Shown here in pieces: positions 12,483 through 23,189 of a stretch of DNA of 64,000 bases. The notes below the pieces were generated by a model that did not search any database, was not told where the DNA came from, and saw nothing but the letters and a program-made list of their open reading frames with translations. The DNA is taken from assembly GCF_018294505.1 (NCBI RefSeq), contig NC_057800.1, forward strand, positions 471,492,955 through 471,556,954. Reading direction: 5' to 3'. This DNA comes from Triticum aestivum. Lineage: Eukaryota; Streptophyta; Magnoliopsida; Poales; Poaceae. The position numbers and the translations under genes are program-made. Each line of letters opens with the position of its first letter. Position 1 is the stretch's first letter.

Positions 12483-12507
12483 CTAGCAAGATCCGTGCAT
12501 TGCACGG
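12483..12507 (-). mobile_element. Helitron-like 3' terminus
   Basis: On the minus strand a 15-base palindromic hairpin (CCGTGCAATGCACGG, 12507-12493) is followed after six bases by CTAG at 12486-12483 and then T. This is the expected 3' end of a plant Helitron. The 5' TC end would lie at higher coordinates and was not identified. A diverged direct repeat (about 12405-12475 and 12835-12895, with the shared core CCATCATCACCAACT) brackets the region. Confidence 0.5.
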
Positions 12508-13189
12508 AACATCAAGATGCATTTTTTTTAAAAACACTCGTTGTGATTGACCCATGCGGGAGTAATTCCATGTGTAAAAACTAATGATATCTTGAGAAAT
12601 CGGATATAAGGTGAAGAGGAGTGGGGTGTGGTGGTGATTGGTGGTCGGACTGAGCGGAGGCATGGGGATTGACAATGCCGGCAACGGCCACCAGGCCAGT
12701 TTGTTCCGTAGGCTTCCTTTCTTAATTGCTCAACAATGAGGTTATTGGAGATAAGGATGAACGAGGGAAGGCCTTGTCTGCAAATGTGGAGAGGGGTGTG
12801 GGTATATTTTAGTTTAATTTCCATCAGTCAGATATAGATCGGACGGTCTATATTGAAAGATGGCACACGTACCATCATCACCAACTCAGTTTTTTATGAG
12901 AAGAAATGTAAGTATGGAGATACAAACGTATTATCGATACTTGTTTCCGTAAAGTAGCATCTACATTCTATTCAATGCCTCAACATGTGAGGCCTTAGCA
13001 CAATGACTTCTCGACTGTGTAAAACAAAGGTTTTCCCGTCACCGATAAGGAGGGGGTGATGGCAGCGCGCTTTTTGGCTTGCTCTAGTCCTAGTAGTCAT
13101 ACTAGGTGGTCTAAGCACGTGTAGATTTATTCTTTTTCACATCTCGTGTTCGCCGTACTGCCATGACTGTTGATGAATAGAGGTTAAGT

Positions 13190-14330
13190 TATTCATGGGG
13201 AAACCCTTGTTGAGCGTGTTTGCGAGAGATAGAGACAGTGTGCGTGTGTGATATGTCTAGAGACCAAGGCAATGATAACAGATTCTTTGTGTCTATGTGT
13301 ATGTAGGATAGAGAGAGACATATACATGGGGCTTTGTGTTGTGTAACATGGAGACACATATACATAATTAGAGAGTGAGTGTGCGAGATACACATGCGGA
13401 CATGGGGAGAGATGAGGATCCAGATTAATGAGTGTTTGCGCGTGTGTTTGTGTGTGAGAGGGAGTGTGTGTATGTGGAGTAGAGAGACCACTAATGATGT
13501 AAACCTAGTATAAGGGAAGGGGGAATGGTGTGACATGTGTAGTAGCGGGATAGCATGGGTGCGGGCGGGGGGAGCAGACTATTTGGAAGAGACATCGATT
13601 GTGTGTGGGAGAGGGGTGTGAGAGTGAGAGAGAGAGAGCTAGCGATGGAGAGAGAGAGAGAGGAAGAGAGGGGGCGAGAGAGGGGGCGTTTGTGTCCATA
13701 AATGGCATATAGATAGGGAGACAATGTTGATGTTGTTTGAAATTGGCCTATGTACGGAGACGCAAGGGAAGCGAGTCATCGTGTGTGTGATAGAGACTTC
13801 ATGATAGATCTAGAATAGATGGTGTAGAGAACAATGTGCGAGATCGAGAATGATGATACATTAGGGAGCTATGGAAAGATTGACGACATATATGTATACA
13901 GGGAGGAGCTGGGGCGGGTCCGCATGTGGGAGAGATAGAAAGAGGAGAGTGGTGCACAAGGAGACAAAGTGTGCTTGTTTTGCAGTGGGGGTGGTGTGTG
14001 AGGTGAGTGTGCGAGAACCACATAACTAGGGAGATAGACGTTTGGGGGCGATGTTTTGTGTGTATGGGAAAGATACACTCTACATAGTGCGTGTGCTTGG
14101 GAAAGAGAAATGCCGGGAGACCTAGCTAGAGAGTGGGGGAAGAGATGTGCGCATGCCCAAGAGACAAAGTGATAGAGACCTATATTGGGGTCCGGACTTT
14201 AGAAGAGAGAGGGGTGTTAATGTGCTCGTGTGTTGGTGTTTGGGGGAGAGAACGACTTCTCTGTGTTTGTGTGTTTGGGGGAGGGAACGACTTCTCTGTG
14301 TTCCTTCTCACATCAAAATATCTCGCGCCC
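13190..14330. repeat. Degenerate GA/GT-rich low-complexity tract, about 1.1 kb
   Basis: Long runs of interrupted GAGAGA and GTGTGT, with recurrent words such as AGAGAGA, GTGTGTG and ACATATACAT. The open frames in it are by-products of the low complexity. Confidence 0.8.
14236..14304. repeat. 35-bp tandem duplication
   Basis: Two copies starting at 14236 and 14271 share AACGACTTCTCTGTGTT and differ at a few bases. Confidence 0.85.
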
Positions 14331-14389
14331 GAAAGTTTAGCCCTGCGATATTCCTGTTTTACCCCTGCCACATGAACGGAAAAGGGCTC

Positions 14390-15790
14390 CTTTGGTAACT
14401 CCATTGTTTTCCCCTCTTTGCCCCCAACATTCTTCCCCAGAGCCCCTCCGCTTCCCCTCCCCGACCCCCATCCACGGCAAGCCGCCAAATCTAGTCCTCC
14501 ACCGCAGCGGTGGACCTCACACCCCGACGGATCTACCTTCCGCACCTTGGAACCCCCAACTGCCAACTCACCACTTCATCGGAGCCGCTTCAGCGACTAG
14601 CTTATACACCGCTCCAGATCTCCTTGACCGCCATCATGGTCCACCGCACTGGATCTGCTTTACCGGCGCCCTCGTCCACCACAGTGTAGGCCCTTCACTG
14701 ACTCCCTCGTTCGTCCCTTCGCTGGCCCTTCATACAAGCCCTCGTCCGCCACAACAGATCCGCCTCACCGAACGCACTGTAGAATGCGCCCACTGAAGCC
14801 TTCGTCCACTGCACCGGACCAGCTCCACGGACGCCATATTCAACTCCACCGGCCCTGGTTTACCAATGCCATAGGCTCATCAGGTTATTTCAACCTATAC
14901 TCCTTCGGTTTTTCTCTTTATCGTGCAACTGTTCACTTACCACAGATGAGCTTTCTTGTATGTCGACAGGCGCCGCAACCGTAGCACCGGAGCCGCTTCA
15001 GTGACGGCGACAGCTGGCCCAAACTCAACAGCAACACGAGCACCATTGACGATCCTTAGCTATCAAGTATGCCAACGATACCCATACGCCACCGAGAATC
15101 AGGTACTATTATCCAACGGCCGGCGCCTACGTTCAGTTTCTTAGCATAAGCACCGCATCTTTGATTTTCTTCAGGGCATCAATCAGTTTTTCATGAGACA
15201 CGTTATTCTGTTTGCACCTGTAGGGCCATACTTCTGGCAGTGAACATGTTACATGTGCTAAATTACATAACAATGCACATATAGTTAATATGCTTTAGTT
15301 TTGTCCTAAGTATTACTGTACTTCCTAGATATCACTGCCTACTATTTCACTTCTTGCATGCTATATTTATGATAGTGGTGTTGTTCTGATGCCACCTGTT
15401 GGTTCCATCAGCCTGCTTCATGTTCTCTATGCTTAATTACACATCAGCAAACTAGCATGTGGTTTCGCTGGTTTTTGTTCGTTTTACCCTACATTTTCTG
15501 ATGCTAGCTATTACATCACTGCTATGAGCCTCTGTTCATTAATTTTGTGTGTGTTCTTGATCTTCCCAAGTTGCATGACTAATTTGATGCTTCTATTAAT
15601 TATGGAGCTGCCAACCCCATCAAGCAAAATATTTGTTCTTTTGGGGCTGGCACCTCGAACAAGCATAAAAATAGAGGGAAGCAGATATATTGTCGTGTAT
15701 GCACACGCCCTTCTTTCATTAGTTTAGATGAACCATTGATGATCAATTCGAACCAGTGCATGCGATTAAAATTAATTTTTACCTAAATAG
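14390..15790 (+). other. Possible 5' region of a plant gene (UTR or introns)
   Basis: C-rich, proline-codon-rich sequence from 14390 resembles a plant 5' leader or first exon. An exon-like stretch at 14970-15102 lies between a GTCGACAG acceptor and a CAG|GTACTA donor. No conserved domain is visible and no start can be chosen. Confidence 0.35.
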
Positions 15791-16940
15791 AGGGTGCAGA
15801 ATAAACTACAACAAGTAGATTTGCAACCACGGGATGCTGACGATATCTTGAAAGAACATTGCAACAGCAGCAAGGCTTCACAGCAACATATGGTAAGCCA
15901 GTGTGTTTTAGTACATGTGAAATGTAATGCATGTGGGCTGCTTTCTTGGCTTGTGCCCTCAACCTGTAATCCTACAGAATAGCAAATAGTTCAGTTGTCT
16001 GCTTTGTTGTATTGCTTGATTCGAATGCTTGTTTGTTACTTGTTACACTATACTTGAGTTGGCCAATATGTCAGCAGTGCCTGTTGTACTATCGTAAAGA
16101 AATGCATGCCTAGTTCATTTGAGTCCTTACCTTTTCCTCTAAACTTCATCACAAGACTGTCTTCGTAGTTTATATGAGGCCACACTATTTTTTCTCAGAT
16201 TATTTCAACTGCTTAGATGCCTTGGCAACTTAAATATAGCGGTGGTACACTCCCTTTCAACTAGGGATGTCAACTAGGTCCCGTTTAATCCCGATTAAAG
16301 TCCACTAGTGGTATGATAGTTCAAAAGAGTTTTTGTTTTTTGAGGAAAATGAACCAGGGAGCTAGCAAAAACTAACTAGATGGGACTGGTGGATGTCGTT
16401 TATTTGCCACTTACATCCCTAGTTTCAGCTTACCATTTTAATTTATTTTCGGCTGATGCTGCTTCAAACCATTTAAATATAGCTTGCCATGCTCGGCAAT
16501 AATTCGTATGTCGTTTACCATGTAAGCTTACTGCCTGGATCATGGCGATAACTATCTCTTACTTATGTCCAGCCGAAACCTTTCAGGATGCCGTTCACAC
16601 TAGGACACAATGTACAACCCCAGAATCTATTTGTGGAAGCAGTGCGCCATCCATGTTACCAGATGGTAGCAGTTCAGGGGCAACACCGCCGGAGAGCATT
16701 CTGAGCACAGATATTATAGTTCTTGAGGCTCTACTAGAGGAAGAAAGAGATGGTGTGGCTGCCATGAATGAGGTAATCTCGATATTGAAGATGGAAATTA
16801 TGCAATTAGCTGCACGCATTATGCAAGCAACCCAAGAATTGGAGGAAGTAAGAATGTTGCATTTGAAGACGGAGGAGGTCCTGCTGCTTCTGCTATCCGA
16901 AGCCCAGGGTAATCCCAGTTCTTCTTTAGATAGCAGTTGA
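15791..16940 (+). CDS. Hypothetical coiled-coil protein, 3' exons
   Basis: Two likely exons. 15791-15892 runs from a AATAG acceptor to an ATG|GTAAGC donor and reads NKLQQVDLQPRDADDILKEH. About 16571-16940 runs from a GTCCAG acceptor to a stop. The last exon encodes a Ser/Thr/Pro-rich stretch and then a strong heptad segment (EALLEEERDGVAAMNEVISI, later IMQATQELEEVRMLHLKTEE), so a coiled coil is likely. The two exons do not join in phase as written, so a middle exon is missing or a junction is wrong. I recognise no family. A similarly built gene lies downstream (20029-21591); both may belong to a transposon. Confidence 0.4.
16261..16422. mobile_element. Candidate 162-bp MITE with 10-bp inverted ends
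   Basis: CTAGGGATGT at 16261-16270 is matched by its reverse complement at 16413-16422. The inside is non-coding. Flanks are TTCAA and TTTCA, so any target duplication is imperfect. Confidence 0.45.
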
Positions 16941-17520
16941 AATTGTCATTAGATTATTGTACTTGCATGTTGTGTCATGTCTCTGAATGGATTATGTTGT
17001 AAGACCCCTATGTTGTCCATGTGTTGTAATGATCCGATTTTTTTACGCGAGGTAATCCTCAGTACTTGTATGATTGACATAAGGTGAACTATTTTTCGTG
17101 TGAGCATATTGTATTGGATGAAATAACTATTTGACTCAAAGTGTATCCAACCTACTGAATTCGAAGATCACGACATTTCTAAATCATAATCATATATAAA
17201 GGTGGAATACGTCTTTGTTGTGGTTTTGAAGAAATAAATAACAAAATGTAGAATTATCTGTGGATATTCGTAATCGGATAAAAATTGGATTTGGATTTAG
17301 TTGCCAGGGCCCAGGGCAAACATGAATGCTAATTCTCCCAAGTTTTGAATGAAGTGGCTAAACACCCACTATCATCTGTGGGCTGCCCGAAGCAAGGGTT
17401 TGCGAGATGGAAATAACTATCTACCCCTGACACTTGACATCCTTATCGACCGGATTTACACTGCTGTCGATAGGGGTAGACTAGTAACTTCAATCAGACG
17501 TGATACGACGGCCTTTGAGC

Positions 17521-17777
17521 CCATTCAGACACGGTGGGCGCCAAACGTGGGCGGCAAAACACATTTGATTCAAGCTCGTCCGAAAGACATGTGTCTCTCC
17601 CTCCATTTCCCCATTCATCCATGGTGGGCGGCAAAACAAACTCTCCTCGTCTGAAATCAATGTAGGCTAATATTTTAAATAGGGGCAGATGTGTAACTTC
17701 CCTCAGACGTGACACAACCGCCCTACCTGTCAGCCATGTTCATACACCGTGGGCGCCAACCGTGGGCGGCAAAACAC
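17521..17777. repeat. 40-bp direct repeats upstream of a gene
   Basis: Near-identical blocks at about 17521-17562 and 17739-17777 share GTGGGCGCCAA, then CGTGGGCGGCAAAACAC. They precede the C-rich leader-like sequence at 17890-18230, so they could be promoter-proximal, but nothing else supports that. Confidence 0.6.
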
Positions 17778-18365
17778 CCTCTCCTCGCCCGAAATCGTTA
17801 CTGACAAATATTTGGGAGATGCAAGATTACCGTCCTATCCCCATCCGACATGATGTCGAAATTTTAAACGGGGGGTAAGTTCGTAACTTTCCCACATTTC
17901 AGACAAGCGCGTCCCAAAGTTTGAGATCCCCCTCCCCTCCATTTCCCATTCATACATCGTCGGCGCCACGACAACCTCCCCACTGCGGCCAACCTCCTCC
18001 GTCCGCCACCCCATCCTCCACCTTGCCGGAGCCGCTACCCCTACCCCGTCGTCCACTACAAGAGATGGACGTCTCTCATCGACGGCGCCAGACTAGGATC
18101 CTTTCATCACGTCATCTCGCTTCATCGGCGCCGTCGTCCACTTTGTCATTGCCGCTCCTACGACCGCCTCGTCCACGGCAACATGATTTATCCCCAACCC
18201 GGCCATCTGCCATCTAAAATCTTCTTCCCCACCGCCGACAGCCATCGCACCCACAACACCCTCAACGTATCAGCAGGGGCCTACACGGCATCGCAAGAGA
18301 GGTGGTACTCTTCCATATGTGCTTAAGTTATTGATCTCACCCGGAAAATAGATCTTAAATTGTTT

Positions 18366-19375
18366 ACTGTACTTTTCTTGTCTGTACCAAATCGTAGTGG
18401 CTAGTTGAATGCAAACATTGGTTGCGAAGTAGCTTTGTCCGATTTGCACCTTCAGATCCGCCATGTCATGGTCACTATACTCGTAAAGCTTATGGTTTCC
18501 CTCCTTTATATTCACTACCATCATCGTAGGTGCTTCACTGCTTCGTGTCGTCCTAGCACTGCTCCTCAAGACCTCAACCCATCAAGCGAAACAACATGCC
18601 ACTCATAATTCTTACGTGTTTAAATACGAATCTGATATGATGCTCATATTACTAAAACAGAGAATGTTTAATTGGTCACGTAATGTTCCTACATTCGTTT
18701 TGAAAAGCATGTGCGCCACCCACTAGTCTAGCTAGTTCCACTTTCCTGAGTTTACTCTTGATGCTTAGGGTTTTCCCCTTTTATCTACTCTACTATGATC
18801 TACGTAGGTGCTTTTTGTCATACAAGCATTACTCCACCCTTCAAGCTAAACAACACAACACTCAAAATTCCAAAGCTTAGTTGTTCAAATATGATTGTGA
18901 TATGATACTGATATTAGTTAACAGACACATTTAGTTGGTTAGCTAAAGGTCCCACTTGAGTTTCCAATTGCATGTCGCGACATATAGAGAGACAGCAGAA
19001 TTGCATTTCTTTGTCACTTGTTGACTGTACTTTCTAGTCCATACCAAATCTTAGTTGTTATTTCAAAGCAAATATCGGTTGCTAACTACCCTTTGCGCGG
19101 TTTGCAGCTTCAGATCTGCCATCCCACTGCCATGGTCAACACTATACTCATCATGCTTACGGTTTCCCCATTTTATGATGACCACGATCAGCCTACGTGG
19201 TTCGTGTCGTAATAGGACTGCTCCACCCATCGAGCTAAACAAGCTTAGTTGTACAAATTCAAATATGATATTATGCTGATATTAGTAAAACTGAGAGATG
19301 CTTAATTAGTCAGCTAAATGTTCCTACTTTAGTTTCGAAATGCATGTGAGCCACATATGGAGAGACCAGAAGGAA
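18366..19375. repeat. Three diverged tandem copies of a ~350-bp segment
   Basis: Copy 1 (18366-18725) and copy 3 (19018-19375) align along their length: TGTACTTT, then ACCAAATC, the CTTCAGATC(T/C)GCCAT block, and GAGAATGTTTAATT or GAGATGCTTAATT. A partial middle copy (about 18770-19010) matches the second half. The segment is probably intronic to the gene ending at 21591. Confidence 0.7.
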
Positions 19376-20028
19376 TAGTATTTCTCTGTGCACTCTGGTT
19401 CATCATGGGTGGCCAACCGACATTGTATAGAAAGACTTGTAATATCTTCAATCTGCTTGCTCTGCTGCTCTTCTTTAAGATGATCCTCTTCTCTTGCGGT
19501 CGACTGGTCAGGTCGAGTTATTCTCCCTTAGTATATTTTGAATCTGTCAAGTCAGGTCGACTTGTTCTTCTTTACTATATGTTGAAGCTGTCATCTGCGA
19601 AGTATCATCACTTCTGGAGCTCTCATATTTTGAGTAGTAGGCCACATTATATTAATGCACACACCAAATTATAGCATGCATGGCACCTCTTAGAAGAATT
19701 GCAGAGATAGCACAAAGGGGTTTACAAGGAGGAAGTATTGGATTAGAATCACTTCTGCATTACAAAGATAATCTCACTTGTCTTTACGTTTTCATGCATG
19801 TCAGGTATTGAACATTATTCACCCATGAAGGTGCATGTTCTAACGTGGCAAGGTTGTATTGGTTGCACATATTTTGCATCTGACCTCTTGCATTACTCCT
19901 ACTTTGTTACACCATCTGCTTAGTCTAAGCATCATATATAAGTATATGCCATACCTATCCATTTTGTGTACCTATTCCATGTGTCGTCATACTATGTTTT
20001 CCAGTCAAATGTTGTTCTTTCGTAATAG

Positions 20029-21591
20029 ATGTCCAAAAGGAAGAGGGTGATTGCAGATCCTCAAGGAGTACAAACTAGGTATTTGGAAAAGGTAGTGATA
20101 CCTGTTAAATCAGATAGATCAGCAGCCATAGAAAACACAGGTCCAATTGTAACAGACTTTACCCCTACTCTGGTGGCCAAACCCCTATTAGAACTGCTGA
20201 CAGCCCAGCGTCAGGTACTGTCTATGATATCAATTCGAAATTTGAACTCCTAAATTTCTGCATGTGCCTTACCTTCTCTCTTGTATGAAAACTAATTTCA
20301 GATGAATCTCCTTGCTCAAAGGATCATAGGATCTCACGACAATACTGGACTCTGCATTGCTCTTGTCAGTACCTCTTGCCCTTTGTCAGCATACTTACAC
20401 TCATTGCTGTTTGATTATGTAGCATCACTGTAAATGTTCGCTTCTTTATCCTCCCTTTGCTTGAAATTATAAGATCTATATTTACTCTTAGATAAATGTA
20501 GAATTAACACAATGGTTATGAAGTTTTGGATTGCTCATGTAAGTACATGTTGTCATGTACTCCCTCTGTATCGAATTAATTGTTGATCAATTGGATGTAT
20601 TTAGAACTTAATAGTGCTAGATACATCCATTTGAGCGACAACTAATAACCGACAATGGTGGTATTACTGTACATGCATCACGAGATAGTTGATTGTCTAG
20701 CATTACTCTGCATCTTATCTGCCCTGCCCTCCACTTTCTCCAAATTATCATATCTACATTTACTCTTACCAAATGTTGAATAAAGCCAATGCCACTACAC
20801 ACGTTGATGTGTGCATTCCTCTTGTCAGTACCTTTTGCCTTGTAACGTTGTACTTAATTAATTGCTATTTGATTATGTATCATCAGTCTGCACCTGAGCT
20901 TCATTATCCTCTATTTCTTCCAATATTATTTGATCTATATTTACTCTTTGCAAAATGTAGAATAATGGCAACGCTTATAAAGAATTTTCTTTGGGGAATT
21001 TATTGAATTATCTTTCCATCAACATGGAGAAGGGCTTTGTCCCGCCCGTGTTAACATGTAATGTAAGTTCATCCCTCTCAAGCCTTCAAACTTTGTTCTA
21101 GTATAGATTTGGATAGGCATCATTTCCTCCATTGCTGTTTACATCTGATTGGATGTTTGCAACAACTACCAGTTTTAAATTGTAGTTGTTAAAACATGTT
21201 CCTTATGCAGAACAGATCCATTTATTTGCTTATATAATTGTGAAACCTGTTACGTGTCTCCTTGTTTCTCTCTCAGAGTCATATCTCTTATGCCAGGCAG
21301 AACTTTAGGAAAGATAGTGAGCCAAACCATCTTGAGGATAGGGAGATGACCCCAAGGTCCTGTCTTGATGAAGACAGTGAGTTGAAGCTACTCACCAGTA
21401 GGTGTGAGACAACCTCTGTGCAGTCGTTGCCTCAATCAGTTCGACTTATTCAGTCTCAACTTAAAGCGGAAAGGCTTGCTTCAGCTCAGCTCAGACTTGA
21501 AGTCAAAGATGTAATGAAGATGTCAAGGGACTGCCTTGCGCACTATGGTGCCATACAGCTAGGGATGAAGCATCTATCGTTGACACAATGA
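20029..21591 (+). CDS. Three-exon ORF of 187 codons: basic N-terminus, C-terminal coiled coil
   Basis: Exons 20029-20214, 20302-20364 and 21277-21591 join in phase 0 at CAG|GTACTG, CTT|GTCAGT and acceptors TTTCAG and TCTCAG. The ATG at 20029 may be internal, because an AATAG acceptor lies directly before it, so upstream exons are possible. The product begins MSKRKRV, a nuclear-localisation-like cluster. It has an acidic middle (EDREMTPRSCLDEDSEL) and ends in a heptad-rich helix (RLIQSQLKAERLASAQLRLE) before a natural TGA. No family was recognised. The gene lies about 300 bp before a GGGCC-rich CACTA terminus, so it may be the accessory (repeat-binding) gene of that element. That is inference. 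The second intron holds internal duplications and a Stowaway-like MITE. Confidence 0.55.
20356..20982. repeat. Intronic duplication, about 170 bp, two to three copies
   Basis: 20356-20522 and 20811-20982 share CTCTTGTCAGTACC, TTTGATTATGTA and ATCTATATTTACTCTT. A third, partial copy of the last block lies near 20730-20790. The first copy includes the splice donor of exon 2, so the second copy contains a duplicated, probably unused, exon edge. Confidence 0.65.
20560..20661. mobile_element. Stowaway-like MITE, degraded right end
   Basis: It starts CTCCCTCTGT after a TA dinucleotide and contains the inverted pair TGGATGTAT and ATACATCCA. The right terminus is diverged. The pattern matches the abundant Triticeae Stowaway elements. 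Confidence 0.7.
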
Positions 21592-21879
21592 GGTCTCATT
21601 AGCTTGTTCGGCTGCTTGCGGGGCCCGAGCTTCCCAGGTCTAGTGCCTTCTGAAGTGCTCTCAGTTTTGTATATTCTTTTGTCAGCGCGTTTATATGCAC
21701 TGGTGGCGACCTTTGATGCCCAGTGTATGTAATCCGCGGTCATGTTGCGCTTTATTATCACCGGTAGCGAACTTTGATTCCCAGTGGATGTAATATGCCG
21801 TAATTTCTTTGTTGTATAGTCTAGGTTTATTCTTTGGTTGGTATGCTATAATTTAGGCCAGAAGGTTCAGTGGATCTCA
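21592..21879. other. 3' flank of the coiled-coil ORF
   Basis: Non-coding. It contains a duplicated phrase, CACTGGTGGCGACCTTTGAT near 21697 and CACCGGTAGCGAACTTTGAT near 21760, each followed by CCCAGTG and ATGTAAT. It may act as the 3' UTR. Confidence 0.4.
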
Positions 21880-23189
21880 GTGTTGTCGGTCTTCAGGTTG
21901 TCCCGTTACTCATATGGGCCAAAACGTGGACCTATAATCATCTTGGGCCATTAGCAGGACTAAACCTATAGTAGTTTCCCGCCTTTAACAGGCCATGGGC
22001 TACATATTTACTGCAGTGACACTGGGCTTTCTACGGGCCATAGAAACAATGGGCCTTCTACGGTCCATAGAAACAATGGGCCTTCTACGGGCCATACCAT
22101 CAATGGGCCTTAGACGGGCCGATGATCGATTAGCCAAACATGGGCCAAAAATAGACCGCATTATGGCCGTAAACGGGCTAGAGTTGGAGTCGTCCATTCA
22201 TGGGCCGACCATAACGGGCCGTAGTTGATGATGCTATGAAAACGGCCCAACGTATTAACGGGCCACAAACAGGCCGACTATAACCACAGGCTGAATTTGG
22301 CCCACAAGCAGAAAATGGTAGTAACGGGCCGTAAGTAACCGAATGCTGGAAATGAGCCCAAGAATAAATGGGCCCTGAGAAGGCCGAAAGATAACATGGG
22401 CTACAAACGGCCCAATGGATTAATGGGACGTTAATGGGTATAAAGTGATACACTGTTCAGTACGGGCCAGTTCCACCATGGGCCGTTAATGGGCCAAGAG
22501 TTACAAAGGGCCTCTTATGGGCCGAAAGACGTCATGGGCCATACATGGGCCGAAACTTAAAATGGGATGGAATCATATTGGACGGCCCAGATGACGCGAC
22601 TGGGCGTAATTCGGATAGGTCATAACGGGCCCTGGGTTAGCGGGCTATAAATGGGCTATATGCGAACATGCCATTAATAGGCTTTCCATGGGCTGGCCCA
22701 CCACCTTTTGACCAAGTCAAACGGGCCGGCCTTTTCACAGGAATGGGCCTCTGTTCGGCTGTGCCACGTTTTGACGTATCATAGGCGCCTTCGGTCCAAT
22801 GAGTGGATCACATCTGTCCCAACGGTGAGCCGACACGTGTTTCCTCCAGCGAATGATGATTTTACACGTGGAAAATCCCCATTAGTTGGGGCTGTTAGAG
22901 GGTTATCGGATCCAAAACTGGACCCGATAGCTTAATGGCGTTTCGTTACGGTGGATGCCACATGTCGGTCACCCTTGACGAAAGCACTTCTGTGACGTGC
23001 AATTTATCGTCATGGAAGTGGACACTTCCATGATGATAATTTTGGTAATGTCATGTAACACTTCTACGACAACACAGGTATGACTATCTTGATTCTGTCA
23101 TAAAATTTTCATGGATGTACATGCATGACAGAAAACGTGACCTACTGTGAAAAACACGTATCATCATGGAAGTGTATTTTTTTGTAGTG
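21880..23189. mobile_element. CACTA element, right terminus and subterminal region
   Basis: The right edge at 23184-23189 is GTAGTG, i.e. CACTACAAAAAAATACACTT on the minus strand, a typical Triticeae CACTA terminus. Between about 21910 and 22760 the words GGGCC and GGCC recur dozens of times on both strands (TGGGCC, ACGGGCC, GGCCCA), with spacing mostly of 10-30 bp. Such subterminal repeats are the expected binding sites for CACTA-encoded proteins. The left end of the element was not found. The sequence directly right of 23189 is a truncated Copia LTR. Confidence 0.75.

Larger units (their letters stand above)
9663..13189. other. Gene-poor region with small transposon remnants
   Basis: No convincing coding region. 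It holds a possible LINE tail, a MITE, a Helitron-like terminus and a pair of distant direct repeats, listed separately. A GC-rich patch at 11290-11690 is open in several frames but shows no recognisable protein. Confidence 0.5.

Noticed and set aside
13189..14078. Several open frames of 60-115 codons
   Set aside because: They translate GA/GT simple sequence into His/Ser/Leu/Thr-rich peptides with no conservation signal.
18052..18064. CACTACAAGAG, possible left end of the CACTA-1 element
   Set aside because: It sits inside gene-like C-rich sequence, extends the match to the terminal repeat by only a few bases, and has no ATG flank.
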